Made by a program: the position numbers and the translations under genes
Notes under the pieces: model-generated
The model's input: the letters and a program-made list of their open reading frames with translations, nothing else
The model's database searches: none
What the model was told of the DNA's origin: nothing
NCBI GenBank assembly: GCA_028288445.1
Contig: JAQBNT010000116.1
Location: 1 to 41,212, forward strand
Direction of reading: 5' to 3'
Length of the DNA stretch: 41,212 nt
Source of the DNA: Hymenobacter sp.
Lineage (GTDB): Bacteria; Bacteroidota; Bacteroidia; Cytophagales; Hymenobacteraceae
Shown: positions 17,494 through 26,168 of the stretch, in pieces
Numbering within the stretch: the stretch's first letter is position 1
Layout of the letters: each line of letters begins with the position of its first letter

Positions 17494-20400
17494 CTAGAAA
17501 GTAGCCGCCAGCTTAACCTGGTAAGTGCGCGGAATGGGCACGTTGCCAAAGTCAATGGCGCGCAGCAAATCCGAGGCACCGCCGGCGCTGGTTTCGGGGT
17601 CGAAGCCGTTGTATTTGTCCCACGAATACAGGTTGCGGCCCACCAGCGACAGGTTCAGCGAGGTAATAAACTTCGTGAACGTGGGCAGCCCGTAGCTCAG
17701 CGCCACCTCGCGCAGCTTCACGTAGGAGCCGTCGTCCACTCGGAATTCCTGGGTGTTGTAGATGGCGAAAATGGAGCCGCGCGGGATGCTGCCCCGCAGC
17801 TCCTGCTCGGCCAAATCGCCGAGGCCCACGCCCTGACGGGTGCGCTTGTCGGCGTTGAATACGCTCACGCCCTGCACGGCATCAAGCAACACGTGCAGGC
17901 CCAGTTTTTTGTAGGTGAGGTTGGTGTTGAAAGAGCCCGTCCACTTCGGGTTGGGGTTGCCGATGAGCACGTTGGCAATGGTGGAGGTGCCGCCATACAG
18001 CGGCTGGCCGTCGCTGCTGCGGGCCGGCGTGAAGCCCACCGCGCCCACGGCCTGGCCTACGGCGCGCTCGTCCTGCGCGAAGCCCTGGGGCGTGAGCAGC
18101 AGCGAGCCATCGGGGTTGCGGGCGTAGCCCGAGCCGTAGAACACGCCCGCCGGCTGGCCTTCCAGCAAATACACCGGCGCGCCGGCCGCGTTGTCAATCG
18201 AAATGGCCTGCACGCTGCCGTTCGAGCCGGGCAGGCTCAGCACCTTGTTGCGGTTGCGGCTGAAAATGAAGGCCACGTCCCAGGTGAAATCCGTCGTTTT
18301 CAGGGGCGTGCCGCCCAGCGACACTTCCAGGCCCCGGTTTTCCATCGTGCCCACATTGTTCACGATGCTGGAGCCGCCTGAGCTGGGGGCCAGGTTGCGC
18401 TTCACCACCAGGTCGTTGATTTTCTGGTAGTAGGCCGTCACGCCCAACGTGATGCGGTCGCGCAGGAAGGCCAAGTCGGCCCCGCCTTCCAGCTCGGTCA
18501 TGCGCTCGGGCCTCACGGCGGGGTTGGCGTACACGATACCCGGCGCGATGGTGTTCCGGCCCAAAAAGCCCACCGGGTTGAACTGGTAAAACCGGTCGTA
18601 AGAGCCGATACCGGTCAGGTTGCCGGCCTCGCCGTAGCTGGCGCGCAGCTTCAGGCTGTTGAAGGAATTAGCGTAGGCGCTGTTTTGCCAGAAGTTAAAG
18701 TCCGACACCACCAGCGAGCCGCTCACCTTGGGGTACACCTGATTGGTTTCGGTGCCGGAGAACTTCGACGACCGGTCGCGCCGCACCGCGCCCGTCAGAA
18801 ACGCCAGGTTGCGGAAGCCGATGGTGGCTTGTCCGTAGTAGCCGCTCAGGTCGTAACGGTCGAGGTTGTAGGCCGACACCACCGTGGTGCTGCCCGCCCC
18901 CGATACCGTGGTGATAAACGGGGCCAGGTTCTGGCCCTGCGTGGTGGTATAGTCCTGCTGCGCAAACTGGTAGCTGTAGCCGGCCCGCAGGTTCAGCTTC
19001 AGGTTTTCGCTGACCTGGTACTCGTAGCCCAAGTTGATATCGGAGTTGAGCTGGAGCACGGCGTTGTTGCCGTTGGCCGCGAAGCCCAGCGGGTAGCGGG
19101 CGGCGGGCAGGCCGGCCGTCGCCTGGTAGGGGTAGGGCCGGATGTAGCTCTGGCCCACCTGCCCGTAGGCATCCACGCCCAGCACGTAGTCGGCCGAAAA
19201 GCCTTTGAACGGGGTCAGGTTCAGCTGCACGTCGCTCACGGTGCGGTTCACGCTCTGCGTAAATTTCATGTCCTCGATGGTCGAGAGCGGGTTCACGCGG
19301 GTGGGTTCCACGGCCAGCAAGTTGCCGGAGGCATCGCGCTGGGTGATGTCGTAGATGTTGTTGGTGATGTTGACAGCGTTAATCGGGCTGTAGAACACGT
19401 TGCCGTTGGCCTTCTCGTTCGAGAAGCTGTTCACGTAGCTCAGGCCCGCCGACACCTTGGCCCAGTCCGTCAGCCGCTGGTCGACCCGCGCCCGCAGGTT
19501 GTAGCGCGTGAAATCGGTGCCCTTGATGATGCCTTCGTTCTTCAGATAATTGGCCGACACGTAGTACTGCGTGCGCTCCGAGCCACCCGACACCGACACC
19601 GCGTTATCGGTGCCGTAGCCGGTCCGAAAAATCTGGTCGAAGTAGTTGTAGCGCGTCACGTCCACCAGATTGGTGGCCAGCAAATTAGGGGTGCCCGCTC
19701 GGGTAATGCTCGTAGTTGTTACGCCAGGATTGGCCGCCAGCTGGGCCGCCGTGGGCGCGCCGATGGTGTACAGCCGCAGCCCGGCAAAGCCGAACTGCTT
19801 GCCATAGGTATTCACCGGCACCGATTTCCGCAGCTCGTTCATGGTAAAGCTGGTGGACACCGACACCCGCGCCGCGCCGCTCTGCCCGCGTTTGGTGGTG
19901 ATGAGCACCACGCCGTTGGCCGCCCGCGAGCCGTACTGGGCCGCCGCCGCCGCGCCGTTGATGATGTTGAGGCTGGCAATGTCGTTCGGGTTGAGGTCGG
20001 CAAGGCGGTTCTGGCCCACGTTGGCCTGGCCCACGTCGTTGCTCAGCGCCAGCTGCGACACGTTGGTGCTGGCGTTGCTCACAATCACGCCGTCAATCAC
20101 ATACAGCGGGTCCGACGAGCCTTGCAGCGAGTGCACCCCGCGCAGCCGCACCGAGAGCGAGCCGGCCGGGTCGCCCGAGTTCTGGGTAATCTGCGCGCCG
20201 GCCACCTTGCCCTGCAAGGAATTCAGCAACCCGCCCGAGCCGCTCTGGGCCAAATCCTCGGCCCGGATGGTGCTGATGGCGTTGCCCAGCTCCCGCTTCG
20301 GCGCGCTGATGGTGGAGCCTACTACCACTACTTCGTCCAGCTTCTGCCGCGCCTCTACTAGCGACACATCGGTGCTCACCGTAGGGCTCGAGCCCAGCGT

Positions 20401-20697
20401 GAGGGGCCGCGACACGGCCGCGTAGCCAATCAGCGAAACGGTGAGCGTGTAGCTGCCCGGCGCAATGGTGGCATCCAAGGAATAGTTGCCATCGGCCCCG
20501 GTGGAGGCTCCGAGCGTGGTGCCGTTCAGCAGCACGGTGGCGCCGGGCAGGCCCTGGCCGCCGGCATCGGTCACGCGGCCTTGCAGGGTGTAGCGCTGCA
20601 CCGTTTGCGCGCCGGCCGTGATGGCCGCCAGCAGCATGAATAATAGTAACCCGGTCCAACGGAGGCTCGGGCTACTAATTGAGTAGGTGTTTCGCAT
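17494..20697 (-). CDS. SusC/RagA-family TonB-linked outer-membrane transporter (1067 aa)
   Basis: Signal peptide (GLLLFMLLAAITAGAQ) with cleavage after AGAQ, then a carboxypeptidase-regulatory-like domain (residues about 35-115, LQGRVTDAGGQGLPGATVLLNGT), the TonB-proximal segment KLDEVVVVGS, and a plug domain (LQGKVAGAQITQNSG, SVRLRGVHSLQGSSDPLYVIDGVI, ILNGAAAAAQYGSRAANGVVLITTKRG). The rest is a 22-strand beta-barrel ending in LKLAATF-like sequence with a terminal Phe, as expected for BamA-inserted proteins. It imports an oligomeric nutrient together with the SusD encoded 43 bp downstream, powered by TonB-ExbBD. A second SusC on the opposite strand starts 490 bp away. Confidence 0.95.
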   Translation of the reverse strand: MRNTYSISSPSLRWTGLLLFMLLAAITAGAQTVQRYTLQGRVTDAGGQGLPGATVLLNGTTLGASTGADGNYSLDATIAPGSYTLTVSLIGYAAVSRPLTLGSSPTVSTDVSLVEARQKLDEVVVVGSTISAPKRELGNAISTIRAEDLAQSGSGGLLNSLQGKVAGAQITQNSGDPAGSLSVRLRGVHSLQGSSDPLYVIDGVIVSNASTNVSQLALSNDVGQANVGQNRLADLNPNDIASLNIINGAAAAAQYGSRAANGVVLITTKRGQSGAARVSVSTSFTMNELRKSVPVNTYGKQFGFAGLRLYTIGAPTAAQLAANPGVTTTSITRAGTPNLLATNLVDVTRYNYFDQIFRTGYGTDNAVSVSGGSERTQYYVSANYLKNEGIIKGTDFTRYNLRARVDQRLTDWAKVSAGLSYVNSFSNEKANGNVFYSPINAVNITNNIYDITQRDASGNLLAVEPTRVNPLSTIEDMKFTQSVNRTVSDVQLNLTPFKGFSADYVLGVDAYGQVGQSYIRPYPYQATAGLPAARYPLGFAANGNNAVLQLNSDINLGYEYQVSENLKLNLRAGYSYQFAQQDYTTTQGQNLAPFITTVSGAGSTTVVSAYNLDRYDLSGYYGQATIGFRNLAFLTGAVRRDRSSKFSGTETNQVYPKVSGSLVVSDFNFWQNSAYANSFNSLKLRASYGEAGNLTGIGSYDRFYQFNPVGFLGRNTIAPGIVYANPAVRPERMTELEGGADLAFLRDRITLGVTAYYQKINDLVVKRNLAPSSGGSSIVNNVGTMENRGLEVSLGGTPLKTTDFTWDVAFIFSRNRNKVLSLPGSNGSVQAISIDNAAGAPVYLLEGQPAGVFYGSGYARNPDGSLLLTPQGFAQDERAVGQAVGAVGFTPARSSDGQPLYGGTSTIANVLIGNPNPKWTGSFNTNLTYKKLGLHVLLDAVQGVSVFNADKRTRQGVGLGDLAEQELRGSIPRGSIFAIYNTQEFRVDDGSYVKLREVALSYGLPTFTKFITSLNLSLVGRNLYSWDKYNGFDPETSAGGASDLLRAIDFGNVPIPRTYQVKLAATF

Positions 20698-21055
20698 GGG
20701 AAAGAGGGGTTAGGTGAGAATGAGGGATGAGGTGGCTAATATCGCAAAAAGTTGATGCTTACCTAATGCCGAATGGTTTGCTGATTAATGGATTGCGGAG
20801 TCCTCTGCAATGCCCCAGCAGTACAACTATGCCCGGGCCGGCCAGCCTGGGGGCTTAGTCTCGGTTATTTCAACTTGATTTTCAGGTGAAAACATGGTAA
20901 ATATTGTGCTGATAAATATTGAAAAATAAATAATTATAAAATAGAATGTGCTAATTTGTCGGTGGTGCGGCGGCGTGGTTTTCGATGAATGTTACCTGAA
21001 TAATTCGCACATTTGACCCCTCATTTCCATTTCCCACCCTTCTTGCCCTGATATC
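20698..21055. other. Divergent intergenic region between the two susC genes
   Basis: No gene is evident. The middle (about 20880-20960) is very AT-rich, as expected for divergent promoters. An imperfect inverted repeat ttgcggagtcctctgcaa lies near 20803-20820, and a GC-rich hairpin-forming stretch around 20831-20854. CACATTTG at 21008-21015 is one base off the TAnnTTTG -7 consensus, in the right place to transcribe the leader peptide and susC at 21188. I see no convincing -33 element for either side. Confidence 0.4.
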
Positions 21056-21115
21056 ATGAGTTGCACAGCTGCTTGTTGTTGCTACTTGCCGCCTTTGCCC
21101 AAGGCCGGAACCTGA
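21056..21115 (+). CDS. Putative 19-aa cysteine-rich leader peptide
   Basis: The frame ATG...TGA encodes MSCTAACCCYLPPLPKAGT. Four of its 19 residues are cysteine, three of them consecutive (codons TGT TGT TGC at 21074-21082). The stop codon lies just inside the stem of a strong terminator hairpin that ends 42 bp before the susC start. This layout is that of a transcription-attenuation leader, where ribosome progress over selected codons decides whether the terminator folds. No homology is claimed; the call rests on layout and composition alone. The alternative is a chance frame in the 5' part of a small terminated RNA. Confidence 0.45.
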   Translation: MSCTAACCCYLPPLPKAGT

Positions 21116-21145
21116 GCGCGCGCCGCGCTGGGTTCCGGCTTTTTT
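21104..21145 (+). terminator. Strong Rho-independent terminator/attenuator before susC
   Basis: Outer stem gccggaacc (21104-21112) with ggttccggc (21131-21139), inner stem agcgcg (21115-21120) with cgcgct (21124-21129), then six Ts (21140-21145). No full gene lies upstream on this strand, so it terminates only leader transcripts. A weaker competing hairpin, gcctt/aaggc (21091-21105), overlaps the base of the stem and could serve as an antiterminator. Confidence 0.85.
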
Positions 21146-21187
21146 GTTGACTCTCACCCCCAAATTCTCACCCTAATCCCACCATCC

Positions 21188-24100
21188 ATGAAGAAAACAT
21201 ACTGGCTATTGCTACTACTGCTGGGCCTGCTGCTGGTCACGCCCGGCTGGGCCCAGACGGCGGCCCGCCCCGTGACTGGCATCGTGACCTCGGGCACCGA
21301 CCAAAGCCCGCTGCCCGGCGTGACCGTGCTCGTGAAAGGCACCACCACCGGCAGCACCACCGGCTCCGACGGCCGCTATTCGGTAGCCGCCGCGCCGGGC
21401 GCGGTCATCGTGTTCAGCTTCATCGGCTACACCTCTCAGGAGCGCACCGTGGGCGCCGACGGCACCGTTAATGTAGCGCTGAAGGAAAGCACCACCGGCC
21501 TCGATGAGGTGGTGGTGACGGCCTACAACATTGCCCAGAACAAGCGCGAGCTGGTGACGGCCGTGCAGGAGGTGAAAAGCAAGGACATCATCGACTCGCG
21601 CCAAACCAACGTGGTAAACGCCCTGCAAGGCAAGGTGGCGGGCGTAAACATCACCTCCTCGGGCGGCGCGCCGGGCGAGGGGGCCAGCATTGTTATCCGA
21701 GGCGGCACCTCGCTCGATGGCGACAACCAGCCGCTGTTCGTCATCGACGGGATGATTATGGACAACGGCTCGTTTCAGGAGAGCGCCGCGCCGGGCGCGG
21801 GCTCGCAGTTCAACGGCCTGCTGGGCCGCTCCGTGGGCGCGGCCAACCGCGCCGGCGACCTCAACCCCGAGGACATTGCCAGCATCACGGTGCTGAAAGG
21901 GCCGGCTGCGGCCGCTCTCTACGGCCTGCGGGCCGCCGGCGGCGCGGTGGTGATTACCACCAAAAAAGGCACGGCCGGCCGCACCACGCTCAACGTGCGC
22001 AGCCAGGTTTCGGTGGATGAGGTGAACCGCCTGCCCAAAATGCAGGACCAGTACGGCCAGGGCTCGGGCGGCGTGTTCGATGGCACCACGCGGGTGTCGT
22101 TCGGGCCGCGCTTCACGCCGGGACAGCCGGTGTACGACAACCTGGCCAACTTCTACCGCAAGGGCTACACCTACCAGAACTTCCTGAACATGTCGGGCGG
22201 CTCGGACAAGGCCACGTTCTTCGTGTCGGCCTCCAACCTGCAACAGAGCGGCGTGACGCCCCAGAGTCGGTACGACAAAAGCACGGTGCGCCTCTCGGGC
22301 ACGGCCGCTATTTCCGAAAAGCTCAGCGTGAGCGGCTCGGCGCAGTACCTCACGTCGGGCGGCGAGCGGCCCATTCAGGGGCCGGGCTTATTCGGCTCGT
22401 CGGGCGGCTATTTGCTGAGTTTGCTCAACTGGCCGCGGGGCGATGATGCCCGCAACTACCTCAACCCCGACGGCTCGCGCCGCCGCCTGCTGGCCCTGGG
22501 CAACGGCACCGACGCCGACGCCGACAACCCCTACTTCACCGTAGAGAAAAACCCGCAGACCGACCGCACCAACCGCTTCATCGGCAACGTGCAGCTGAGT
22601 TTCAAGGCAACCAAATGGCTGACCTTGAGCCACAACATCGGTACCGATTTGTACACCTCGCGCAACACCTCGGTGCGCGCCGTAGGCACTTCGCAAGTGG
22701 GCAACCAGAACGGCGGCCTGGCCGAAACCGTGGACCAGTTCCGCCTCATCACGGCCACGTCGCTGGCCACGTTCACGCACGATTTCAACTCCAACTTCGG
22801 CGGCACGTTCATCGTGGGCAACACGATTGAGGAGAACAAGGACCAGGCTGTGGACTACATCGGCCTGATTTTCCAGAACCCCGGCTTTGTGGGTTTGAAC
22901 AACACCGTGAACCGCAGCGCTCTGCAGCGCGACAATACGCGCCACCTCATCGGCAACTTTGCCCGCCTGAGCGTGAGCGCCTTCAACCAGCTGTTTGTGG
23001 AATTGCAGGCCCGCTACGACCAGTCGTCGACCCTGCCGCGCCCCGACGAGAACAAGATTTACGGCAAGGGCTTCCTCTACGGCTCGGCCGGCGTGGGCTA
23101 TGAGTTCACCAAAGCCCTGGGCCTGGAGCAGAACAACATCCTGAACTACGGCAAGGTGCGCGCCTCGGTGGCCGAGGTGGGCAAGGACACGCAGCCCTAC
23201 CGCATCCAGGCCGCGCTGGCCCAGAACACCTACATCGGTGGCGGCTTCCGCAACGATTTCTTCGGCTCGAACCCCAACCTCAAGCCCGAGCGTACCCGCA
23301 CCTACGAAGCCGGCATCAACCTCCAGTTCCTCAAAAACCGCTTGGGCCTAGACTTCAACTACTACTACTCGCGCACCACCGACCAGATTATTGCGCCCCG
23401 TGTGAGCCAGGCCGCCGGTTTTATCCTGCAATACATCAACGGCGGCATCGTGACCAACGAAGGTCAGGAAATTGCCCTCACCGGCACGCCCGTTAAGAGC
23501 AAGGATTTCAGCTGGGACATCATTGCCAACTTCTACCACAACACCAACCGCGTGGAGGAATTGCCCTACCCGCTCACGGTGGTATTTCAGTCCGATGCGT
23601 TCATTACCGACGTGCACGAGGGCGGCGCATTCCCCGGCCGGGCCATTTCCAGCATCGGGGCCACGGATTTTAACCGCGTAACCGACCCCAGCAGTCCCTA
23701 CTACAACCAGGTTGTGGTGAGCTCAACGGGCTACCCCAGCGTCAACACCACCCTGGGCTACGCCGGCAACCGCGCCCCGCGCTTCACCACGCAGCTCACC
23801 AACACGTTCACCTACAAGGGCCTGTCATTGGCCGCGCTGTTCGACTTCCGGGTGGGCGGCAAAGTGGTGAACGGCAACGACTGGTACCAGACCGGCGTGG
23901 GCACCGCGCCGCGCACCACCGACCGCTACAAGCAAGTCGTGTTCGACGGCGTGGTGGCCAGCAAGGACGCCAGCGGCAACACCGTGTATACGCCCAACAC
24001 CCGCCCCGTGGAACTGACCCAGACCTACTACACCAACATTCTGGGCCGGGTGGGCACCGCTTTCATCGAGGATGGCTCGTGGGCGCGCCTGCGCTACGCC

Positions 24101-24331
24101 ACCCTCAGCTACGCGCTGCCCACCAGCCTGCTGAGCCCCACCAAATACATCAAAGGCGTGGAACTGAGCGTGACCGGCCGCAATTTGATACTGCTGACCG
24201 GCTACACTGGGGCCGACCCCGAAACGTCGGCGGCTGGCGCGGGCGTGCGCGGCGGCGGCTCCAACGGCTTCGACTTCGGCAACGTGCCCGCCACTCGTGG
24301 CGTGGACATGGCCGTGCGGGTCAATTTCTAA
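21188..24331 (+). CDS. SusC/RagA-family TonB-linked outer-membrane transporter (1047 aa)
   Basis: Signal peptide MKKTYWLLLLLLGLLLVTPGWAQ, written here in part, with cleavage after WAQ. A carboxypeptidase-regulatory-like domain follows (VTGIVTSGTDQSPLPGVTVL, residues about 30-105), then LDEVVVTAYN, the plug (ALQGKVAGVNITSSGGAPGE, IRGGTSLDGDNQPLFVIDG, LKGPAAAALYGLRAAGGAVV) and a long beta-barrel with terminal Phe (MAVRVNF). It is only moderately similar to the divergent SusC at 17494-20697 and has its own SusD downstream (24437). A leader peptide and terminator just upstream suggest conditional transcription. The transported substrate is unknown. Confidence 0.95.
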   Translation: MKKTYWLLLLLLGLLLVTPGWAQTAARPVTGIVTSGTDQSPLPGVTVLVKGTTTGSTTGSDGRYSVAAAPGAVIVFSFIGYTSQERTVGADGTVNVALKESTTGLDEVVVTAYNIAQNKRELVTAVQEVKSKDIIDSRQTNVVNALQGKVAGVNITSSGGAPGEGASIVIRGGTSLDGDNQPLFVIDGMIMDNGSFQESAAPGAGSQFNGLLGRSVGAANRAGDLNPEDIASITVLKGPAAAALYGLRAAGGAVVITTKKGTAGRTTLNVRSQVSVDEVNRLPKMQDQYGQGSGGVFDGTTRVSFGPRFTPGQPVYDNLANFYRKGYTYQNFLNMSGGSDKATFFVSASNLQQSGVTPQSRYDKSTVRLSGTAAISEKLSVSGSAQYLTSGGERPIQGPGLFGSSGGYLLSLLNWPRGDDARNYLNPDGSRRRLLALGNGTDADADNPYFTVEKNPQTDRTNRFIGNVQLSFKATKWLTLSHNIGTDLYTSRNTSVRAVGTSQVGNQNGGLAETVDQFRLITATSLATFTHDFNSNFGGTFIVGNTIEENKDQAVDYIGLIFQNPGFVGLNNTVNRSALQRDNTRHLIGNFARLSVSAFNQLFVELQARYDQSSTLPRPDENKIYGKGFLYGSAGVGYEFTKALGLEQNNILNYGKVRASVAEVGKDTQPYRIQAALAQNTYIGGGFRNDFFGSNPNLKPERTRTYEAGINLQFLKNRLGLDFNYYYSRTTDQIIAPRVSQAAGFILQYINGGIVTNEGQEIALTGTPVKSKDFSWDIIANFYHNTNRVEELPYPLTVVFQSDAFITDVHEGGAFPGRAISSIGATDFNRVTDPSSPYYNQVVVSSTGYPSVNTTLGYAGNRAPRFTTQLTNTFTYKGLSLAALFDFRVGGKVVNGNDWYQTGVGTAPRTTDRYKQVVFDGVVASKDASGNTVYTPNTRPVELTQTYYTNILGRVGTAFIEDGSWARLRYATLSYALPTSLLSPTKYIKGVELSVTGRNLILLTGYTGADPETSAAGAGVRGGGSNGFDFGNVPATRGVDMAVRVNF

Positions 24332-24335
24332 CCGA

Positions 24336-24418
24336 GTAGGAGCGGGGCTTGCCCCCGCCCGTCGTTGAACGATGCCCATGTGGCGCGAACCACGGGCGGG
24401 GACAAGCCCCGCCCCTAC
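24336..24418. repeat. Hairpin repeat between susC and susD
   Basis: Arms 24336-24362 and 24392-24418 (27 bp) pair with two mismatches around a 29-nt loop. The arm core is gcggggcttg followed by ccccgcccgt. It occupies nearly all of the 105-bp gap between two genes that must be co-transcribed, so it will form a stable hairpin in the operon mRNA. There is no T-run, so it is not an ordinary terminator. Confidence 0.9.
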
Positions 24419-24436
24419 ATCCTAACTACTCATCTA

Positions 24437-26008
24437 ATGAAACGATATATAATTGGCCTGGGCCTGCTGCTAAGCACCGGCGCCCTCACCGCGTGCGAGA
24501 AGTTTCTCGACGTAAACAACAACCCCAACAACCCGGTCGTCTCCACACCTAACTTCCTGCTGCCGGGCATCATTGCCAATGGCATTCAGACGCAGATGTT
24601 CACGGCCCTGCGCACGCCCTACATCACGCAGTACGTGGTGAGCCGCACGGCCAACAGCGGCGGCAACGACCAGTATTTCTTTACCAACGCTCAAAGCACC
24701 AACACCTTCAACTACTCCTACTTCCAGGCGGGCGGCAACATCCCGACCCTGCAGAAGGCAGCGGAGGCCGAAGGGTCGGTGTATTACATCGGGGCCGGCA
24801 AGATTATGCAGGCCATGATTCTGGCCCACGCCACTGACATGCTGGGCGACATTCCGTACTCCGAAGCCTACCAGGGCGGGGCCAACTTCACGCCCAAGTA
24901 CGACTCGCAGCAGCAGATTTACGCTACCATCAACAAGCTCTGCGACGAGGGCGCGGTGGAAATGAGCAAGCCCGCCAGCGCCCAGGTGCGGCCCTTCTAC
25001 AGCACCGCGCCCAGCGAGAGCGGCGACATTCTGTATAAGGGCGACGCCGCCAAGTGGGTGCGCCTGGCCTACGCCCTGAAGGCCCGCCAGGCTCAGCACC
25101 TCACCAAGAAGGCCAGCTACGACCCCAACGCCGTGCTGGCCCTGTGCGACAAAGCCTTCCAGAGTACGGCCGACGATGCCCAGATTAACTTCCAGACGGC
25201 CATTGCCCCGCTCGCGAACACGACCAATATTTTCGGCGTGACGCGGGCCAACTTCGGCACGGCTACGTTCTCGTCCAACATCGTGAAGTACCTCAACGGC
25301 ACCACGTACCCCGGCGTGATTGACCCGCGCTTCGGTATCCTCACGCCCACCAACAGCACGGGCATCGACCCCGGCCGAGGCACCAGCACCACGGCCAACC
25401 TCACGCCCGGCACCACCAACATCACCGATTTCTACGGCAGCTGGTACGCCCGCGACCTGGGATACTACGAGGCCATCACCTACCACGAGCTGAAGTTCAT
25501 CGAGGCCGAGGCCGCTTTCCTGGCGGGCAACAAAACCCGCGCCCTCGCCGCGCTGCGGGCCGGCATCACGGCACACATGAAGAAGGTGGGCGCGGGCGGC
25601 TCGTATTCGCCGCCGGCCGTCACGTTCCCCGTTATTCTCGATGGCCAGATTACGTCTTACCTGGCCAGCGCGGCCCTGCCCCAGACCGAGGCGGCCCTCA
25701 CGCTGCGCCACATCATGGAGCAGAAATACATTGCCATGTTTCTGAACCCGGACTCGTGGTCGGACCTGCGGCGCTACGATTTCCGCAACGACCTGTACGT
25801 GAACTTCCAGTACCCGACGTATTCCGGCAACACCACCCCGCCGCTCACCGGCGGCAAGTTCCCGCGCCGCCTGCTGCCGGGCGCCACCGAAGTCACGGTG
25901 AACCCCAACGCCATCGCGGCCCTCTACAACGAGGCCGGCGTGGCGGTGGGCACCACGGCCGGCGACCAGGACTACGTGACCAAGCCGCTGTGGTTTGACC
26001 GTCCGTAG
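24437..26008 (+). CDS. SusD/RagB-like outer-membrane lipoprotein (523 aa)
   Basis: The ATG at 24437 begins a lipoprotein signal peptide (MKRYIIGLGLLLSTGALTAC, lipobox cysteine at residue 20). The mature N-terminus EKFLDVNNNPNNPV is typical of the SusD-like group 2 family, as are YIGAGKIMQAMILAHATDMLGDIPYSEAYQG, WVRLAYALKARQAQHLTKK, and the C-terminal IMEQKYIAMFLNPDSWSDLRRYDF. It is the surface ligand-binding partner of the SusC encoded 105 bp upstream, with a hairpin element in the gap. The substrate cannot be told. Confidence 0.94.
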   Translation: MKRYIIGLGLLLSTGALTACEKFLDVNNNPNNPVVSTPNFLLPGIIANGIQTQMFTALRTPYITQYVVSRTANSGGNDQYFFTNAQSTNTFNYSYFQAGGNIPTLQKAAEAEGSVYYIGAGKIMQAMILAHATDMLGDIPYSEAYQGGANFTPKYDSQQQIYATINKLCDEGAVEMSKPASAQVRPFYSTAPSESGDILYKGDAAKWVRLAYALKARQAQHLTKKASYDPNAVLALCDKAFQSTADDAQINFQTAIAPLANTTNIFGVTRANFGTATFSSNIVKYLNGTTYPGVIDPRFGILTPTNSTGIDPGRGTSTTANLTPGTTNITDFYGSWYARDLGYYEAITYHELKFIEAEAAFLAGNKTRALAALRAGITAHMKKVGAGGSYSPPAVTFPVILDGQITSYLASAALPQTEAALTLRHIMEQKYIAMFLNPDSWSDLRRYDFRNDLYVNFQYPTYSGNTTPPLTGGKFPRRLLPGATEVTVNPNAIAALYNEAGVAVGTTAGDQDYVTKPLWFDRP

Positions 26009-26025
26009 GGTGGCTGATTACATAA

Positions 26026-26119
26026 AACGTTATGCAGAGCGAAGCATCTTGCCCGCTTCATTGCTGCGATTGAATTAGTGACTGCGGGCAAGATGCTTCG
26101 CTGCGCTCTGCATGACGTT
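26026..26119. repeat. Dispersed hairpin repeat, copy 4
   Basis: Arms 26026-26056 and 26084-26119 pair over their whole length, except that the left arm lacks about five bases present in the right (agcgaag against agcgcagcgaag). The loop has gcgattgaattagtg, like the loops of the other copies. It lies between susD and the lipoprotein gene of the plus-strand operon. Confidence 0.88.
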
Positions 26120-26168
26120 CCATTGTTGCCCCGCCTCCCCATCCCTCCAACTTCCATTTCCTCCCGAT

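Noticed and set aside
18685..20361. 558-codon plus-strand frame across the minus-strand susC
   Set aside because: Antisense shadow; His/Arg/Val-rich without any family features, while the other strand has the full SusC layout.
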